A DNA stretch of 64,000 nucleotides from Maricaulis maris (lineage in GTDB: Bacteria; Pseudomonadota; Alphaproteobacteria; Caulobacterales; Maricaulaceae). The notes beneath the pieces were generated by a model. The model ran no database searches. It was given only the letters and a program-made list of their open reading frames with translations, and was not told the origin of the DNA. The stretch's first letter is position 1. Each line of letters starts with the position of its first letter. The position numbers and the translations under genes were made by a program. Shown here in pieces: positions 51,542 to 61,261 of the stretch. The DNA is taken from contig NZ_AP027270.1 of NCBI RefSeq assembly GCF_036322705.1, positions 2,233,501 to 2,297,500 of the forward strand. Direction: 5' to 3'.

Positions 51542-53707
51542 ATGGCCAAACTGACCCTCGACGACACCCTCACCGCCCCGGAAGATTTCGTGCTCGACAC
51601 GCTGACCAGAGTTTCGAAGGCGAGTGACTGGACGCCCCACCGTCCCGACCGGCCGGCCAAGTCCGAGGGCGGGCAACGCTTCCAGTGCGTCTCGGAATAC
51701 TCCCCAACCGGCGACCAGCCGGCCGCGATCAAGGAGCTGGTCGAGGGGCTCAACAGCGAGGAGCGCGACCAGGTCCTGCTCGGCGCGACCGGCACCGGCA
51801 AGACCTTCACCATGGCCAAGATCATCGAGGCGGTGCAGCGCCCGGCCCTGATCCTGGCCCCGAACAAGACGCTCGCCGCCCAGCTCTATGGCGAGTTCAA
51901 AAGCTTCTTTCCGAACAATGCGGTGGAGTATTTCGTCTCCTATTACGACTACTACATGCCGGAAGCCTATGTGCCGCGCACCGACACCTATATCGAGAAG
52001 GAATCGTCGATCAACGAGGCCATCGACCGGATGCGCCACGCCGCCACGCGCTCCATCCTCGAGCGCGATGACGTCATCATCGTCGCCTCGGTCTCCTGCA
52101 TTTACGGCATCGGCTCGGTCGAGACCTATACGGCGATGACCTTCGAGCTGAAGCCCGGCGATATCGCCGATCCGCGCGCCGTGATGCGCCAGCTGGTCGA
52201 CCTGCAATACACCCGCAATGACGCCGCCTTCATCCGCGGCACCTTCCGCATTCGCGGCGATAATCTGGAAGTTTTCCCGGCCCACTATGACGACCGCGCC
52301 TGGCGGATCGGCTTTTTCGGCGACGAGGTCGAGCAGATCACCGAATTCGATCCGCTGACCGGCAAGACCATGACCGAGCTCAAATCGGTGAAATTCTACG
52401 CCAATTCGCACTATGTGACGCCTCGCCCGACGCTCAACCAGGCCATCGTCAAGATCAAGGCCGAGCTCAAGGAACGCCTCGCCTGGATGGAAAGCCAGGG
52501 CCAGCTGCTGGAAGCCCAGCGCCTGCAGCAGCGTACCGAGTTCGACCTGGAAATGCTCGGCGCCACCGGCTCCTGCGCCGGCATCGAGAATTATTCCCGC
52601 TACCTGACCGGCCGCAAGCCGGGCGAGCCGCCGCCCACACTCTTTGAGTACATACCGGAAGACGCCCTCGTCTTCGCCGATGAGAGCCATGTCTCGATCC
52701 CGCAGCTCGGCGCCATGTACAAGGGCGATTACAGCCGCAAAAAGACGCTGGCCGATCACGGTTTCCGCCTGCCGAGCTGTCTCGACAACCGCCCGCTCAA
52801 ATTCGAGGAGTGGGACGCCATGCGGCCGCAGACCATCTCGGTCTCGGCGACGCCGGGCCAGTGGGAGCTCAACCAGACCGGCGGCGTCTTCACCGAGCAG
52901 GTGATCCGCCCGACCGGGCTGATCGACCCGCCGGTCGAGATCCGCCCGGTCTCCACCGATGGCGCGTCGCAGGTCGACGACGTCATCGACGAGGCCCGCG
53001 CCACCACGGAGAAGGGTTTCCGCACCCTGGTCACCACCCTGACCAAGCGCATGGCCGAGGACCTGTCCGAATACATGCACGAGCAGGGTCTCAAGGTCCG
53101 CTACATGCACTCGGACGTCGACACCGTCGAACGCATCGAGCTGATCCGCGACCTCCGCCTGGGCGTCTATGACGTGCTGATCGGCATCAACCTCTTGCGG
53201 GAAGGTCTGGACATTCCCGAGTGCGGCCTCGTCGCCATCCTCGACGCCGACAAGGAAGGCTTTCTGCGGTCAGAGACCAGCCTGGTCCAGACCATCGGCC
53301 GCGCCGCCAGAAACGCCGACTCGAAAGTCATCCTCTACGCCGACCGCATCACCGGCTCGATGCAACGCGCCATGGACGAAACCAACCGCCGCCGCACCAA
53401 ACAGATCGCCCACAACGAGGAACACGGCATCACCCCGAAAACGATCGTCCGCGGCATCAGCGACATCCTGGAAGAAGTCATGGAGTCGCAGGCCAAAGGT
53501 CGCGGCGTCGCCGCCAAGGGCCGCAAGAAGGGTGATGGGAAGCCAAAAGGTCTGCGCGAGGCCGATCAGGCAGCCTTCGTGGCCGGGGACAACATGGTCG
53601 CGACGATTGCGGACCTGGAGAAGCGGATGCGCGAGGCGGCGGCGGATCTGGAGTTTGAGACGGCGGCGAAGCTGCGGGATGAAATTTTGGCGTTGAAGGG
53701 GGAGTAG
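51542..53707 (+). CDS. uvrB: excinuclease ABC subunit B
   Basis: UvrB is the damage-verifying helicase-like subunit of nucleotide excision repair. The 721-residue product has Walker A GATGTGKT, the beta-hairpin region [26 protein letters not shown], the helicase motif [11 protein letters not shown] and the C-terminal UVR domain ([20 protein letters not shown]) that binds UvrC. An extension of about 45 residues precedes the [14 protein letters not shown] start of homology, as often seen in alphaproteobacteria. Confidence 0.97.
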   Translation: MAKLTLDDTLTAPEDFVLDTLTRVSKASDWTPHRPDRPAKSEGGQRFQCVSEYSPTGDQPAAIKELVEGLNSEERDQVLLGATGTGKTFTMAKIIEAVQRPALILAPNKTLAAQLYGEFKSFFPNNAVEYFVSYYDYYMPEAYVPRTDTYIEKESSINEAIDRMRHAATRSILERDDVIIVASVSCIYGIGSVETYTAMTFELKPGDIADPRAVMRQLVDLQYTRNDAAFIRGTFRIRGDNLEVFPAHYDDRAWRIGFFGDEVEQITEFDPLTGKTMTELKSVKFYANSHYVTPRPTLNQAIVKIKAELKERLAWMESQGQLLEAQRLQQRTEFDLEMLGATGSCAGIENYSRYLTGRKPGEPPPTLFEYIPEDALVFADESHVSIPQLGAMYKGDYSRKKTLADHGFRLPSCLDNRPLKFEEWDAMRPQTISVSATPGQWELNQTGGVFTEQVIRPTGLIDPPVEIRPVSTDGASQVDDVIDEARATTEKGFRTLVTTLTKRMAEDLSEYMHEQGLKVRYMHSDVDTVERIELIRDLRLGVYDVLIGINLLREGLDIPECGLVAILDADKEGFLRSETSLVQTIGRAARNADSKVILYADRITGSMQRAMDETNRRRTKQIAHNEEHGITPKTIVRGISDILEEVMESQAKGRGVAAKGRKKGDGKPKGLREADQAAFVAGDNMVATIADLEKRMREAAADLEFETAAKLRDEILALKGE

Positions 53708-53712
53708 AGTCT

Positions 53713-53735
53713 CCCCGGACTTGATCCGGGGCGGT
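53713..53735 (+). terminator. possible terminator of uvrB
   Basis: A 7-bp stem CCCCGGA / TCCGGGG with a 5-nt loop starts 6 bp after the uvrB stop. Only TTT follows nearby, so it is weak. Confidence 0.4.
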
Positions 53736-53877
53736 TTCATCCTCCGTTGCCCGCAGGGCGAACGGGGATGAGACAAATTTTGGCGACACACACCCTTCTC
53801 CGGTTTGAGCATACCCAATCAGCGGAATCCCACCTCTGACATAACACCACACCCAAACTCTTCGCGCTTCATCGGTG

Positions 53878-54990
53878 AGGTGGATCGCCGGCTAGGGCCA
53901 GACGGAGTGGGTGATGGGCGGTGCATGACGAAACGCTGATGCGTTTCACCCCTTCCAAGCCGTCACTTTGCGCCGGGCCACCTTCCCCATCAAGGGGAAG
54001 GACCGGGTGGCGGCCGGCCATCTCCCTACCTCGCCCCTGCCCTCCGTCATCCCACGGTGACCGCGCAGCGGACATCCGGGGGACCTCGGCTTTCCGGTTG
54101 ATCGCTCGAGCGAGGCGGCGGAGGCAGAACGATCGGCAGGGTGGGTGAGGTCCCCCGGATCGCGGCTTAGCCGCGACCGTGGGATGACGGTGGGAAGCGG
54201 GATGGGTCCTCGCCCTCGACAACCGAGGTGGATCGCCCGACCGGGCCAGACGGAGTGGGTGATGGGCGGTGGATGACGAAACGCTGATGCGTTTCACCCC
54301 TTCCAAGCCGTCACTTTGCGCCGGGCCACCTTCCCCATCAAGGGGAAGGACCGGGTGGCGGCCGGCCATCTCCCTACCTCGCCCCTGCCCTCCGTCATCC
54401 CACGGTGACCGCGCAGCGGACATCCGGGGGACCTCGGCTTTCCGGTTGATCGCTCGAGCGAGGCGGCGGAGGCAGAACGATCGGCAGGGTGGGTGAGGTC
54501 CCCCGGATCGCGGCTTTGCCGCGACCGTGGAATGACGGTGCGAAGCGGGATGGGTCCTCGCCCTCGATAACCGAGGTGGATCGCCCGACCGGGCCAGACG
54601 GAGTGGGTGATGGGCGGTGGATGACGAAACGCTGGCGCATCTCACCCCTTCCGTCTCAGCGCTTTGCGCTGGCCCACCTTCCCCACCAAGGGGAAGGACC
54701 GGGTGGCGGCATGCCCGCTCCTCGCTCCCACACCCTCAATCTCCGTCATCCCACGGTGACCGCGCAGCGGGCAGCCGGGGGACCTCAGCTCTCCGGGTTG
54801 ATCATCGGGGCGCGCTGGCGGAGGCAGAACGATCGGCAGGGTGGATGAGGTCCCCCGGATCGCGGCTTTGCCGCGACCGTGGGATGACGGTGGGAGATGG
54901 AGCGGGGTCTTGTCCGGGCAAGGCGTGGCATCGCCTTTCCTCCCCACAGCATGGGGAGGTGGATCGCCCGGCAGGGCGAGACGGTGGGGT
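53878..54990. repeat. tandem array of a 348-bp palindromic intergenic element, about three copies
   Basis: Units of exactly 348 bp begin at about 53878, 54226 and 54574, and a short partial fourth near 54957. Copies 1 and 2 are almost identical; copy 3 diverges in its first half. Each holds CCTTCCCC-nnn-GGGGAAGG and a long dyad of about 150 bp whose arms are CCGTCATCCCACGGT and ACCGTGGGATGACGG, with inner arms GGGGGACCTC / GAGGTCCCCC. 348 is divisible by three, so long frames in both directions arise by chance. Confidence 0.9.
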
Positions 54991-55033
54991 GGCGCCGCAG
55001 GTGGCATCGTCCCCGCCTGGCGGGGACGAAAAA

Positions 55034-55585
55034 CTAGCCCGGGAACAGCCACACCCCGATTTCCCGCACGCCCTCACCCTCGCGCACCAGACACATGGCG
55101 CTTTCCATGCCCTGGACGTAGCAGGCCATGTCGCGGGCCTCGGCGCGCAGGGTGTCGATGTCGGCGTCGGTGAGGCCGTCGGCGGCGTAGAAGGGGAATT
55201 CGACGTCGGCGCCGGGGATGTGGGCGGTGTTGTCGAGATCGGTAAAGGCGCCGAGCCAGTCGGTCAGGGCTTCGTCCATCTGGCCGGGTTCGGCCCAGGC
55301 GAGCAGCATCACCTCGTCGGTGGGGAAGATCCCCTGATAGCGTGTCTCGCCGTCCGCATCGACCAGGCTGAGCGTGGCCCTTGTGCGTCCATCCTCGCCG
55401 CAGATCGTGACCGCCTCGGCCACCAGTCCGCTGTCCGGATCACCGCCCCAGGGCGCCGACGCGACGAGATCGCAGTCGGCCGAGGCGGCCGGCGCCGCGC
55501 CTTTCTGGAGCGCTGCGGCCGGTGCGGCGATGAGGGCCAGGGCGGTGAGGCTGATGGCAAATGTCTGGCTGAGCGTACTGGTCAC
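55034..55585 (-). CDS. hypothetical exported protein
   Basis: I do not recognise it. The 183-residue product starts from GTG after AGGGGA and has a signal peptide ending near APAAALQ. Four cysteines (CDLV, TICGED, MACYVQ, AMCLVRE) in the mature part may form two disulfides. It has no recognised domain and no operon partner; the repeat array ends just beyond its stop. Confidence 0.65.
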   Translation of the reverse strand: MTSTLSQTFAISLTALALIAAPAAALQKGAAPAASADCDLVASAPWGGDPDSGLVAEAVTICGEDGRTRATLSLVDADGETRYQGIFPTDEVMLLAWAEPGQMDEALTDWLGAFTDLDNTAHIPGADVEFPFYAADGLTDADIDTLRAEARDMACYVQGMESAMCLVREGEGVREIGVWLFPG

Positions 55586-55732
55586 GGTGATTCCCCTGAT
55601 TGTTCCGGCACAGGTTAGCGCAGCGAAGATGAGCGGGAAATGAGCGGACCCCGGGAATTCCGCAAAACCGCCGCCCTGCCCGGTGTGATCCGCACAGGCC
55701 TGGCCCGGCAGCCGGCGGCAGGGCGTGCGATC

Positions 55733-55833
55733 TGGTCCAGGGACACTCAACGACCGCCCCTCACGACCTGGCGCATTGGAATCGGGGTGGAGACAGCCCG
55801 GGAAAACCCCGCGAGCGGAATGTCGGCGATGTC
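55733..55833. repeat. dispersed repeat of about 100 bp, copy B
   Basis: Aligns with 8625-8725 over GACACT-AACGACCG, ACCTGGCGCATTGGAAT and GGAGACAGCCCGGGAAA with scattered differences. It sits in the 420-bp gap between the exported protein and the YeeE/YedE genes, which otherwise contains nothing I can name. Confidence 0.6.
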
Positions 55834-56004
55834 ACGTTATCAAATCAACCGGTTATCGGCATTGGCCGACATCCCGTTCGCCTCCCATGCGGCCGGCGCC
55901 TCGCGCGTGCGGCGCCAAACGCCTGCGCGCTGCCGGCTGGCCTCGGCGTCGCGGCGGGCCTAGACTGGCACCAAAGCAGGCCCGTTCGGGGCCGGGAGGC
56001 TCAC

Positions 56005-56460
56005 ATGGAAAACTTCACACCGGTTTCGGCCCTGATCGGCGGCACGCTGATCGGCTTGTCGGCCGTGATCCTGATGGCATTCAATGGCCGGATTGCCGGG
56101 ATCAGCGGCCTGTTGGGCTCGGCCCTGTTCGGGGCGACCGGCGACCGCGCCTGGCGGCTCGCCTTCCTGGTCGGCCTGGTCGCCGCGCCGCTGGTCATGC
56201 TGGCCCTGCCCGGCAGCGCCCGTCCCGACATGAGCGTCGACATCACCACCAGCTGGCCGCTGCTGGTCGGTGCCGGACTGCTGGTCGGCTTCGGCACCCG
56301 GCTCGGCTCGGGCTGCACCAGTGGACACGGCGTGTGCGGCCTGTCGCGCCTGTCGGCCCGCTCGCTGATCTCGGTGCTGGTCTTCATGCTGGTCGGCATG
56401 GTCACGGTGACGCTGATGCGCGGCAGCCTGTCCGGCCTGTTTGCGGGAGCGGGCTCATGA
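56005..56460 (+). CDS. YeeE/YedE family membrane protein, first half-transporter
   Basis: The 151-residue product has four or five transmembrane helices and the family signature GSGCTSGHGVCGLSRLS, whose cysteine is thought to handle thiosulfate or another sulfur species. YeeE/YedE proteins import thiosulfate or move reduced sulfur compounds. This gene and the next together make one bipartite transporter. The stop overlaps the next start (ATGA). Confidence 0.9.
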   Translation: MENFTPVSALIGGTLIGLSAVILMAFNGRIAGISGLLGSALFGATGDRAWRLAFLVGLVAAPLVMLALPGSARPDMSVDITTSWPLLVGAGLLVGFGTRLGSGCTSGHGVCGLSRLSARSLISVLVFMLVGMVTVTLMRGSLSGLFAGAGS

Positions 56461-56885
56461 TGCGCAATCTGGCCGCCGGCCTCGCCGGCCTGATCTTCGG
56501 TTTCGGCCTGATCATCGCGCAGATGATCAACCCGGCCAAAGTCCTCGCCTTCCTCGATATTTTTGGCGCCTGGGACCCGTCCCTGGCGCTGGTGATGGGG
56601 GCCGGCCTCGTGGTCACGGCGATTGGCTACCGCCTGGTCTGGCGGCGCTCGGGCCCGGTCCTTGGCGGTGAATTCGCCCTGCCCTCGGCGAGCGAGATCG
56701 ATGGCCGCCTGGCCGGTGGCGCGGTGCTGTTCGGCGCCGGCTGGGGCCTGGTCGGCCTGTGCCCGGGCCCGGCCCTCGCCGTTCTGGCCATCGGTGGACC
56801 GCCAGTGTGGATCTTCGGCGCCTCGATGCTGGCCGGCATGGCGCTGTTCCGCCTGGTCCCGGCGCCCGTCGCCAAGGCCGCCTGA
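56457..56885 (+). CDS. YeeE/YedE family membrane protein, second half (DUF6691-like)
   Basis: The 142-residue product has four transmembrane helices and the partner signature GAGWGLVGLCPGPALA with its conserved cysteine. Start text LIFGFGLIIAQMINPAKVLA is typical. It pairs with the upstream gene through a 4-bp overlap. In relatives a BigR repressor and persulfide dioxygenase are often nearby; none is seen here. Confidence 0.9.
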   Translation: MMRNLAAGLAGLIFGFGLIIAQMINPAKVLAFLDIFGAWDPSLALVMGAGLVVTAIGYRLVWRRSGPVLGGEFALPSASEIDGRLAGGAVLFGAGWGLVGLCPGPALAVLAIGGPPVWIFGASMLAGMALFRLVPAPVAKAA

Positions 56886-56901
56886 GCGGGGCTAGCGTCG
56901 G

Positions 56902-57864
56902 CTAGCTCGTGGTCACCGAGGTGGTGGCGATCATGGTACTGCTCATGATGGCCACCATGACCGCCGTCTGGGCCGCGATCACCGCCGCCATGGCGGAGAT
57001 GTCGGCACCGGGAACGCCCGGACGTCCGGCGGTCAGGATCTGATGCGCCAGACGGGTGCGCGGCGAGCCGGCACTGCTCCACTTGCGGGGCAGTCGGTCA
57101 CTGATCGCCGCCATCGCGCGGATGTCGTCCGGGCCAAGCCCCTCGACCGCCCAACTCACCAGCATCGACTTGTCATAGCCATGACGCAGGGCCTTGTGCG
57201 CCTTGACCGCCTCGCGCAGCGGCTCGAAGGCGGTGATCGCCTGGTGCGGACTGCGGTGAAGCAGGACGCTGAGCCGTGTCGCCTCGTGGCGATAGGACTT
57301 GAAGACGCGATCGGCCTTGAACACCGCCCTCGCCTGCTCGCGCCGCCCGGCCACATCGGTCGGGCTGGCCCCCTCGGCAGCATGAGCGGCGGCGAAGGTG
57401 TCGGTGACCGAGACATCGGCCCGCCACCAGGGCGGACGGATGGCCTGCTTGATCGCAAAGAAGCGGGCGATCAGCGTCTCGACCGGCTCGTCTGACAGGG
57501 ACAGGATCAGGGCCGCGCGGGAACCGCCGCCGAACAGGTGACCGGTGCCACTGGCCTTGCGCGCCGCCTGCAGGGCGTCGCGCAGCTGGAGGAAGCGCTC
57601 GAGATCGAGGTTCTGGGCCACCATCATCGCCGCATAGACCCAGCGCAGCGGGCCGGTCGGCGCCTTGTACTGACCGAGACGCTGTTTCAGCGCCTCATGC
57701 ATCTGGCGGGTCCGCTCGGCGAGTGCGCCCGGGTCGGCCTCAGTGTCGATCGCGCGCAGCAGGGCCGAGGCCGTGAAGGGCAGCGAGTCGGTATCCGGCT
57801 TGGGCTTGGCCCCGGCCAGCGCCTCGTTGAGGGCGATATAACGCTTCAGCGCAGCATCAGTCAT
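56902..57864 (-). CDS. hypothetical protein, helical-repeat type (weak DUF4003 resemblance)
   Basis: The 320-residue soluble protein is largely alpha-helical, with text such as LRWVYAAMMVAQNLDLERF and LILSLSDEPVETLIARFFAI that recalls DUF4003 proteins, whose function is unknown. The C-terminal about 35 residues are hydrophobic and Ala/Met/Thr-rich (AAVIAAQTAVMVAIM), perhaps a membrane tail. Assignment is tentative. It converges on the YeeE/YedE pair. Confidence 0.6.
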   Translation of the reverse strand: MTDAALKRYIALNEALAGAKPKPDTDSLPFTASALLRAIDTEADPGALAERTRQMHEALKQRLGQYKAPTGPLRWVYAAMMVAQNLDLERFLQLRDALQAARKASGTGHLFGGGSRAALILSLSDEPVETLIARFFAIKQAIRPPWWRADVSVTDTFAAAHAAEGASPTDVAGRREQARAVFKADRVFKSYRHEATRLSVLLHRSPHQAITAFEPLREAVKAHKALRHGYDKSMLVSWAVEGLGPDDIRAMAAISDRLPRKWSSAGSPRTRLAHQILTAGRPGVPGADISAMAAVIAAQTAVMVAIMSSTMIATTSVTTS

Positions 57865-58124
57865 GCGGCAGTCTCCTCATTCAATCCAGACCCTAACACG
57901 CGGCCGGACGACAGGCTGGCGGGACTGGCTGCGCCATCGTCCCCCACACAAAGACACCGCGCGGACCCGAGGAGACGCGGCAGGAAACCGGCACAGTTTC
58001 AGACAAATTCGCGGCAAAATCGTCTCAAAACACAAGCCCTGGCTTAGACCTCGCGCAAGACATGCCTGCTTTGATGGAGCGCTAGGAGGTCGCCCGTGTG
58101 CGACCGCTCGGGAGAGGGAGCATC

Positions 58125-59060
58125 ATGGCAGGCAAGGCTCAGGTCGTGGTATTCGCGTCGCAGAAAGGCGGGTCCGGCAAGACCACCGTCTCGGCCCATA
58201 TGGCAGTGCAGGCGGAATTGTCCGGCGCCGGGCCAGTGGCGCTGGTCGACACCGATCCGCAGGGCTCGATGGCGAAATGGTGGAATGCGCGGTCCAGCGC
58301 GGTCCCCGCCTTCGCCCGAATCTCGGTTCCCGATCTCGGGCGCGACATCAAGCTGCTCGAGGACGCCGGCTACCGGCTGATCATCATCGACACGCCACCG
58401 GCGGTGACCTCGACCATTGCCGAGGTCATTACCCATGCCGACCTGGTCGTCCTGCCGACCCGGCCCAGCCCGCACGACCTGCGCGCTGTCGGTCCGACCG
58501 TCGATATCGTCCAGATGCAGAACAAGCCGCTGGTCTTCGTCATCAACTCGGCGACCGCCCGGGCCCGGATCACCGGCGAGACCGCCGTCGCCTTGTCGCA
58601 GCACGGCACCGTGGCACCGGTCACCTTGCACCACCGCGTCGATTTCGCCGCCTCGATGATTGACGGCCGAACCGTGGGTGAAGTGTCCGAGACCAGCCGC
58701 TCGGCGAGCGAGGTCGCCAATCTCTGGGCCTATCTCGATGACCGGTTGATGCGGATGCGGGCCAGCGACCCGCGCGACCTGCTCGATCGACCGCCCCGGT
58801 CGACCTTCGAGGCCGACATCCTGTCACCGGCCACTGCCGGCATGTCCGGGCAAGAGCTCGATGAGGACGAGGACGCGCTGGAGAGCCAGCCCGGCTATGC
58901 CCTGGCCGGAACGGCCCCGCCCGCACCACCGCCCGCAGCCTCCGCCAACTCGAACTGGGACGGAATAGACCGGCGTCAGGCCGACACCGGTCCGCCGCCC
59001 GGCAAGCCGGACCGCCGGCGCCTCGCCCACCAGCCCTTCGGCCGTCGTTTCACCGCCTGA
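58125..59060 (+). CDS. ParA/MinD-family ATPase
   Basis: The 311-residue product has the deviant Walker A KGGSGKTT, Walker A' VALVDTDPQGSMAKWW and Walker B IIIDTPP of ParA-type partition ATPases. An unusual C-terminal extension of about 90 residues is acidic, Pro-rich and then basic (DRRQADTGPP, RRRLAHQPFGRRF). The start at 58125 follows GAGAGGGAG. No ParB is adjacent; a small ribbon-helix-helix-like protein gene follows by 23 bp. Chromosomal orphan ParAs of this kind position chemoreceptors, storage granules or polar machines. Confidence 0.88.
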   Translation: MAGKAQVVVFASQKGGSGKTTVSAHMAVQAELSGAGPVALVDTDPQGSMAKWWNARSSAVPAFARISVPDLGRDIKLLEDAGYRLIIIDTPPAVTSTIAEVITHADLVVLPTRPSPHDLRAVGPTVDIVQMQNKPLVFVINSATARARITGETAVALSQHGTVAPVTLHHRVDFAASMIDGRTVGEVSETSRSASEVANLWAYLDDRLMRMRASDPRDLLDRPPRSTFEADILSPATAGMSGQELDEDEDALESQPGYALAGTAPPAPPPAASANSNWDGIDRRQADTGPPPGKPDRRRLAHQPFGRRFTA

Positions 59061-59083
59061 GCCCCGACAGGAAGGACATCTCC

Positions 59084-59593
59084 ATGAGCGCAAAATATGC
59101 CAGCCTTCATGCCGGTCTTCTGGCCCGCAAGGGTGAGGCGTCGCCCGCCATCCCCTCGCCGCTCGGCGGGGTCTCCTATATCGACCAGCCGCAGCGTCGA
59201 GATGTGGATCCGCCCCGACTTGAAACGCCCCGCGATGACAGGCGGCGCCAGGACGCCTCCCTGATTGCCCGCAAGGCCGGCCCGTCTGGCCCTGAACCGT
59301 CCGGCAGCGAGACCCTGAAAACACCCGCATCCGCCTCGCCGCCGAGCGGGTGTTGCAGCGGGGCGGCGGCCCCCCATTCGCCGCCCCCGCTGCCCCGGCC
59401 GGACGCGCCTCTGGACTTCCGCGCCAGCGTCCGCCTGACCGCCGAACAGAAACGCCGGCTGGGCACGGTCTCGGTCCAGATGAACTGGTCGCAGCAGCGA
59501 ATCCTCGCCATCGCACTGGACGAATGGCTCGACCGCCTGTGCACGACCCAGATGCGCCATTGCGCATGCCTGAAGGCTCGCAACCCGTCGTGA
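59084..59593 (+). CDS. hypothetical protein with ribbon-helix-helix-like C-terminus, partner of ParA-like ATPase
   Basis: The 169-residue product has a long disordered Pro/Ser/Arg-rich N-terminus (1-105) and a small C-terminal domain, LDFRASVRLTAEQKRRLG, then MNWSQQRILAIALDEWLDRL. This fits a strand-helix-helix (RHH) DNA-binding fold as in ParG/CopG proteins. The first residues (SAKYASLHAGLLARKGEA) could be a short peptide that stimulates the ParA ATPase. The stop and context suggest a two-gene operon. Function is inferred from position. Confidence 0.6.
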   Translation: MSAKYASLHAGLLARKGEASPAIPSPLGGVSYIDQPQRRDVDPPRLETPRDDRRRQDASLIARKAGPSGPEPSGSETLKTPASASPPSGCCSGAAAPHSPPPLPRPDAPLDFRASVRLTAEQKRRLGTVSVQMNWSQQRILAIALDEWLDRLCTTQMRHCACLKARNPS

Positions 59594-59735
59594 AGGAAAA
59601 AACAGCCACCCTTGCCCGACAATCGAGAAAACCCGGACCTTTCACCTATGGTTTTGGATTAAAATTAGCCGAGTCGCCATATTCTGGGCACGATTGTCGC
59701 GATAACGGCCCCTTTCGCGGTTAAAGGGAGAGCGC

Positions 59736-60134
59736 GTGGCTCAGGCTTACTCCATGGAAGGCTTTGAAATTCGCATTGACGGCGGCGTGCTGGAGATGCG
59801 GACCGAAGGCACGCGCAAGCCCGAAATGGGTAGCGATCCCGGGCGCTCGTTCGAGTCCTTCCTGGCCAATAGCGACATTTCAGGCGTGCTGTTTGACGTC
59901 CGTGGTGCGCAGTATGAGTTCAGCGATCTGGAGTGGGAAGAAAGAGCACGGACGATCTCCCGGGTCTGCCAGTCTTTTCCGACCGCGATTGTCAGCCGGC
60001 CAGACCAGGATGCCGCTACCAGACGGGTATTGGACCTGCTCGAGCTTCGCGGCGGGACCGGCCTTTCCTGTCGCTCCCGGCAGGTGGCGCGGGACTGGCT
60101 GCAAGAGATGACCGCGCCGTCCGTTCCGGGCTAG
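59736..60134 (+). CDS. STAS/SpoIIAA-like small protein, paralogue 1
   Basis: The 132-residue protein has an N-terminal beta-hairpin (YSMEGFEIRIDGGVLEMRTEG) and an alpha/beta core with the pattern GVLFDVRGAQYEFSDLEWEE, a short beta strand TAIVSR and a final helix ARDWLQEM. This resembles STAS/SpoIIAA-like folds used in signalling or anti-sigma control. It is followed 46 bp later by a clear paralogue. Function unknown. Confidence 0.65.
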   Translation: MAQAYSMEGFEIRIDGGVLEMRTEGTRKPEMGSDPGRSFESFLANSDISGVLFDVRGAQYEFSDLEWEERARTISRVCQSFPTAIVSRPDQDAATRRVLDLLELRGGTGLSCRSRQVARDWLQEMTAPSVPG

Positions 60135-60180
60135 CCTCGCCTGAAGGTCCATGCGCCCAGCGATAGAGGCAGCGCACCGC

Positions 60181-60555
60181 ATGACATCAAGTTACTCAAT
60201 GGAAGGGATGGATCTGCGCCTCAAGGACGGCGTGATCGAGCTCCGGACCCAGGGAGTTCGTGTGGCCGGCGCCGAGAAGACACCGGCACATATCTTCTCG
60301 CGGATTGCGAGCGAGATTGATTCGAGCCTGATCCTCTACGATCTGCGCGATGCGACCTATGACCTCTCCGAGCTGGAGCTCGAGGAACGCTACCGGTTCG
60401 TTGCTCGGATCTTCAAAGGGTATCGCGTCGCCTACGTCATCCACAAGGATCAGACCGCTCTGGCGCAAAAGGCCTGCGAGGCCCATGCCCGCCTTGGCGA
60501 CGCGGCATCCCACTTTACTTCCCTGGGCGCAGCACGCCGCTGGCTGAAGCGCTAA
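60181..60555 (+). CDS. STAS/SpoIIAA-like small protein, paralogue 2
   Basis: The 124-residue product aligns end to end with its upstream neighbour: YSMEGMDLRLKDGVIELRTQG, LILYDLRDATYDLSELELEE, VAYVIHKDQ and ARRWLKR. The homology sets the start at 60181, although an in-frame ATG at 60151 exists. The pair probably arose by tandem duplication and then diverged substantially. Function unknown. Confidence 0.65.
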   Translation: MTSSYSMEGMDLRLKDGVIELRTQGVRVAGAEKTPAHIFSRIASEIDSSLILYDLRDATYDLSELELEERYRFVARIFKGYRVAYVIHKDQTALAQKACEAHARLGDAASHFTSLGAARRWLKR

Positions 60556-60588
60556 GCGAAGCGCCTCTCCCGCGCTCGGATGTCAGGC

Positions 60589-61224
60589 CTACTGCATTGA
60601 TCCGTCTGCACCGCCGGCGATCCTGACGGCGAGGAGGTCCTGCATCAGATCCAGCCGGGCGACCGGATCGGCAGCTTCCAACAGGGCCTGCCGCTCGTCA
60701 GCCGGGAAAGGGGCGGACATGGAAAGCTGGTCGATCAGGGTCGCAAGCGGCGCATCGCGCAGCGTGCTCCAGTCCGCCGCCAGATGCTCCGCCTTGAACC
60801 AGGCCTGCAGCAATTGCAGAAGCCTGTTCCGGTCACACTCCGGCTCTCGCCGCGGCAGAAGGTCAGCGGCGTAGGGCGTGTAATCCGGCTCGGCGACCCG
60901 ATAAGGCGTTGGCGTATCCAGTTCGCGCTTGAGGCGGAAACGGCTGACCCCGACCAGCGTGATCAGATAGCGACCATCGTCGGTTTCCTGGAACTGCTGG
61001 AGCCGGCCGGCGCCGCCGATCCGGGCGAGATTCGGGCGCGTCGCGTCCGAGCCGGTGCGCGACTGGATGATGCCGATATGGCCGCCCTCACGCTGGACGT
61101 CATCCAGCATGTTCAGATAGCGCGGCTCGAACACGTTGAGCGGCAGCAGCTCGCCGGGCAGGAGGATGGCACCGCCCAGGGGGAAGAGCGGCAGGCGATC
61201 GGGCAGGTCAGGGTATTGGCTCAT
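60589..61224 (-). CDS. LON peptidase substrate-binding (LAN) domain protein
   Basis: The 211-residue product is a stand-alone Lon N-terminal domain: LPLFPLGGAILLPGELLPLN, VFEPRYLNMLDD, then GGAGRLQQFQETDDGRYLI and the GVSRFRL strand. It lacks ATPase and protease domains. Such proteins are common in alphaproteobacteria and may present substrates to proteases. The C-terminal helices include LIDQLSMSAPFPADERQALL. Confidence 0.92.
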   Translation of the reverse strand: MSQYPDLPDRLPLFPLGGAILLPGELLPLNVFEPRYLNMLDDVQREGGHIGIIQSRTGSDATRPNLARIGGAGRLQQFQETDDGRYLITLVGVSRFRLKRELDTPTPYRVAEPDYTPYAADLLPRREPECDRNRLLQLLQAWFKAEHLAADWSTLRDAPLATLIDQLSMSAPFPADERQALLEAADPVARLDLMQDLLAVRIAGGADGSMQ

Positions 61225-61261
61225 GAGAGCGACATAGGGCTGCGGGGTCGGCCTGCCAAGG

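Noticed and set aside
51419-53110. 563-codon open frame opposite uvrB
   Set aside because: Shadow of uvrB on the other strand.
53869-54645. Repetitive 258-codon frame in the 348-bp array
   Set aside because: Same artefact: unit length divisible by three and palindromic intergenic sequence.
54617-55618. 333-codon frame across the end of the repeat array
   Set aside because: Runs through palindromic repeats and antisense to the exported protein gene; low-complexity composition.
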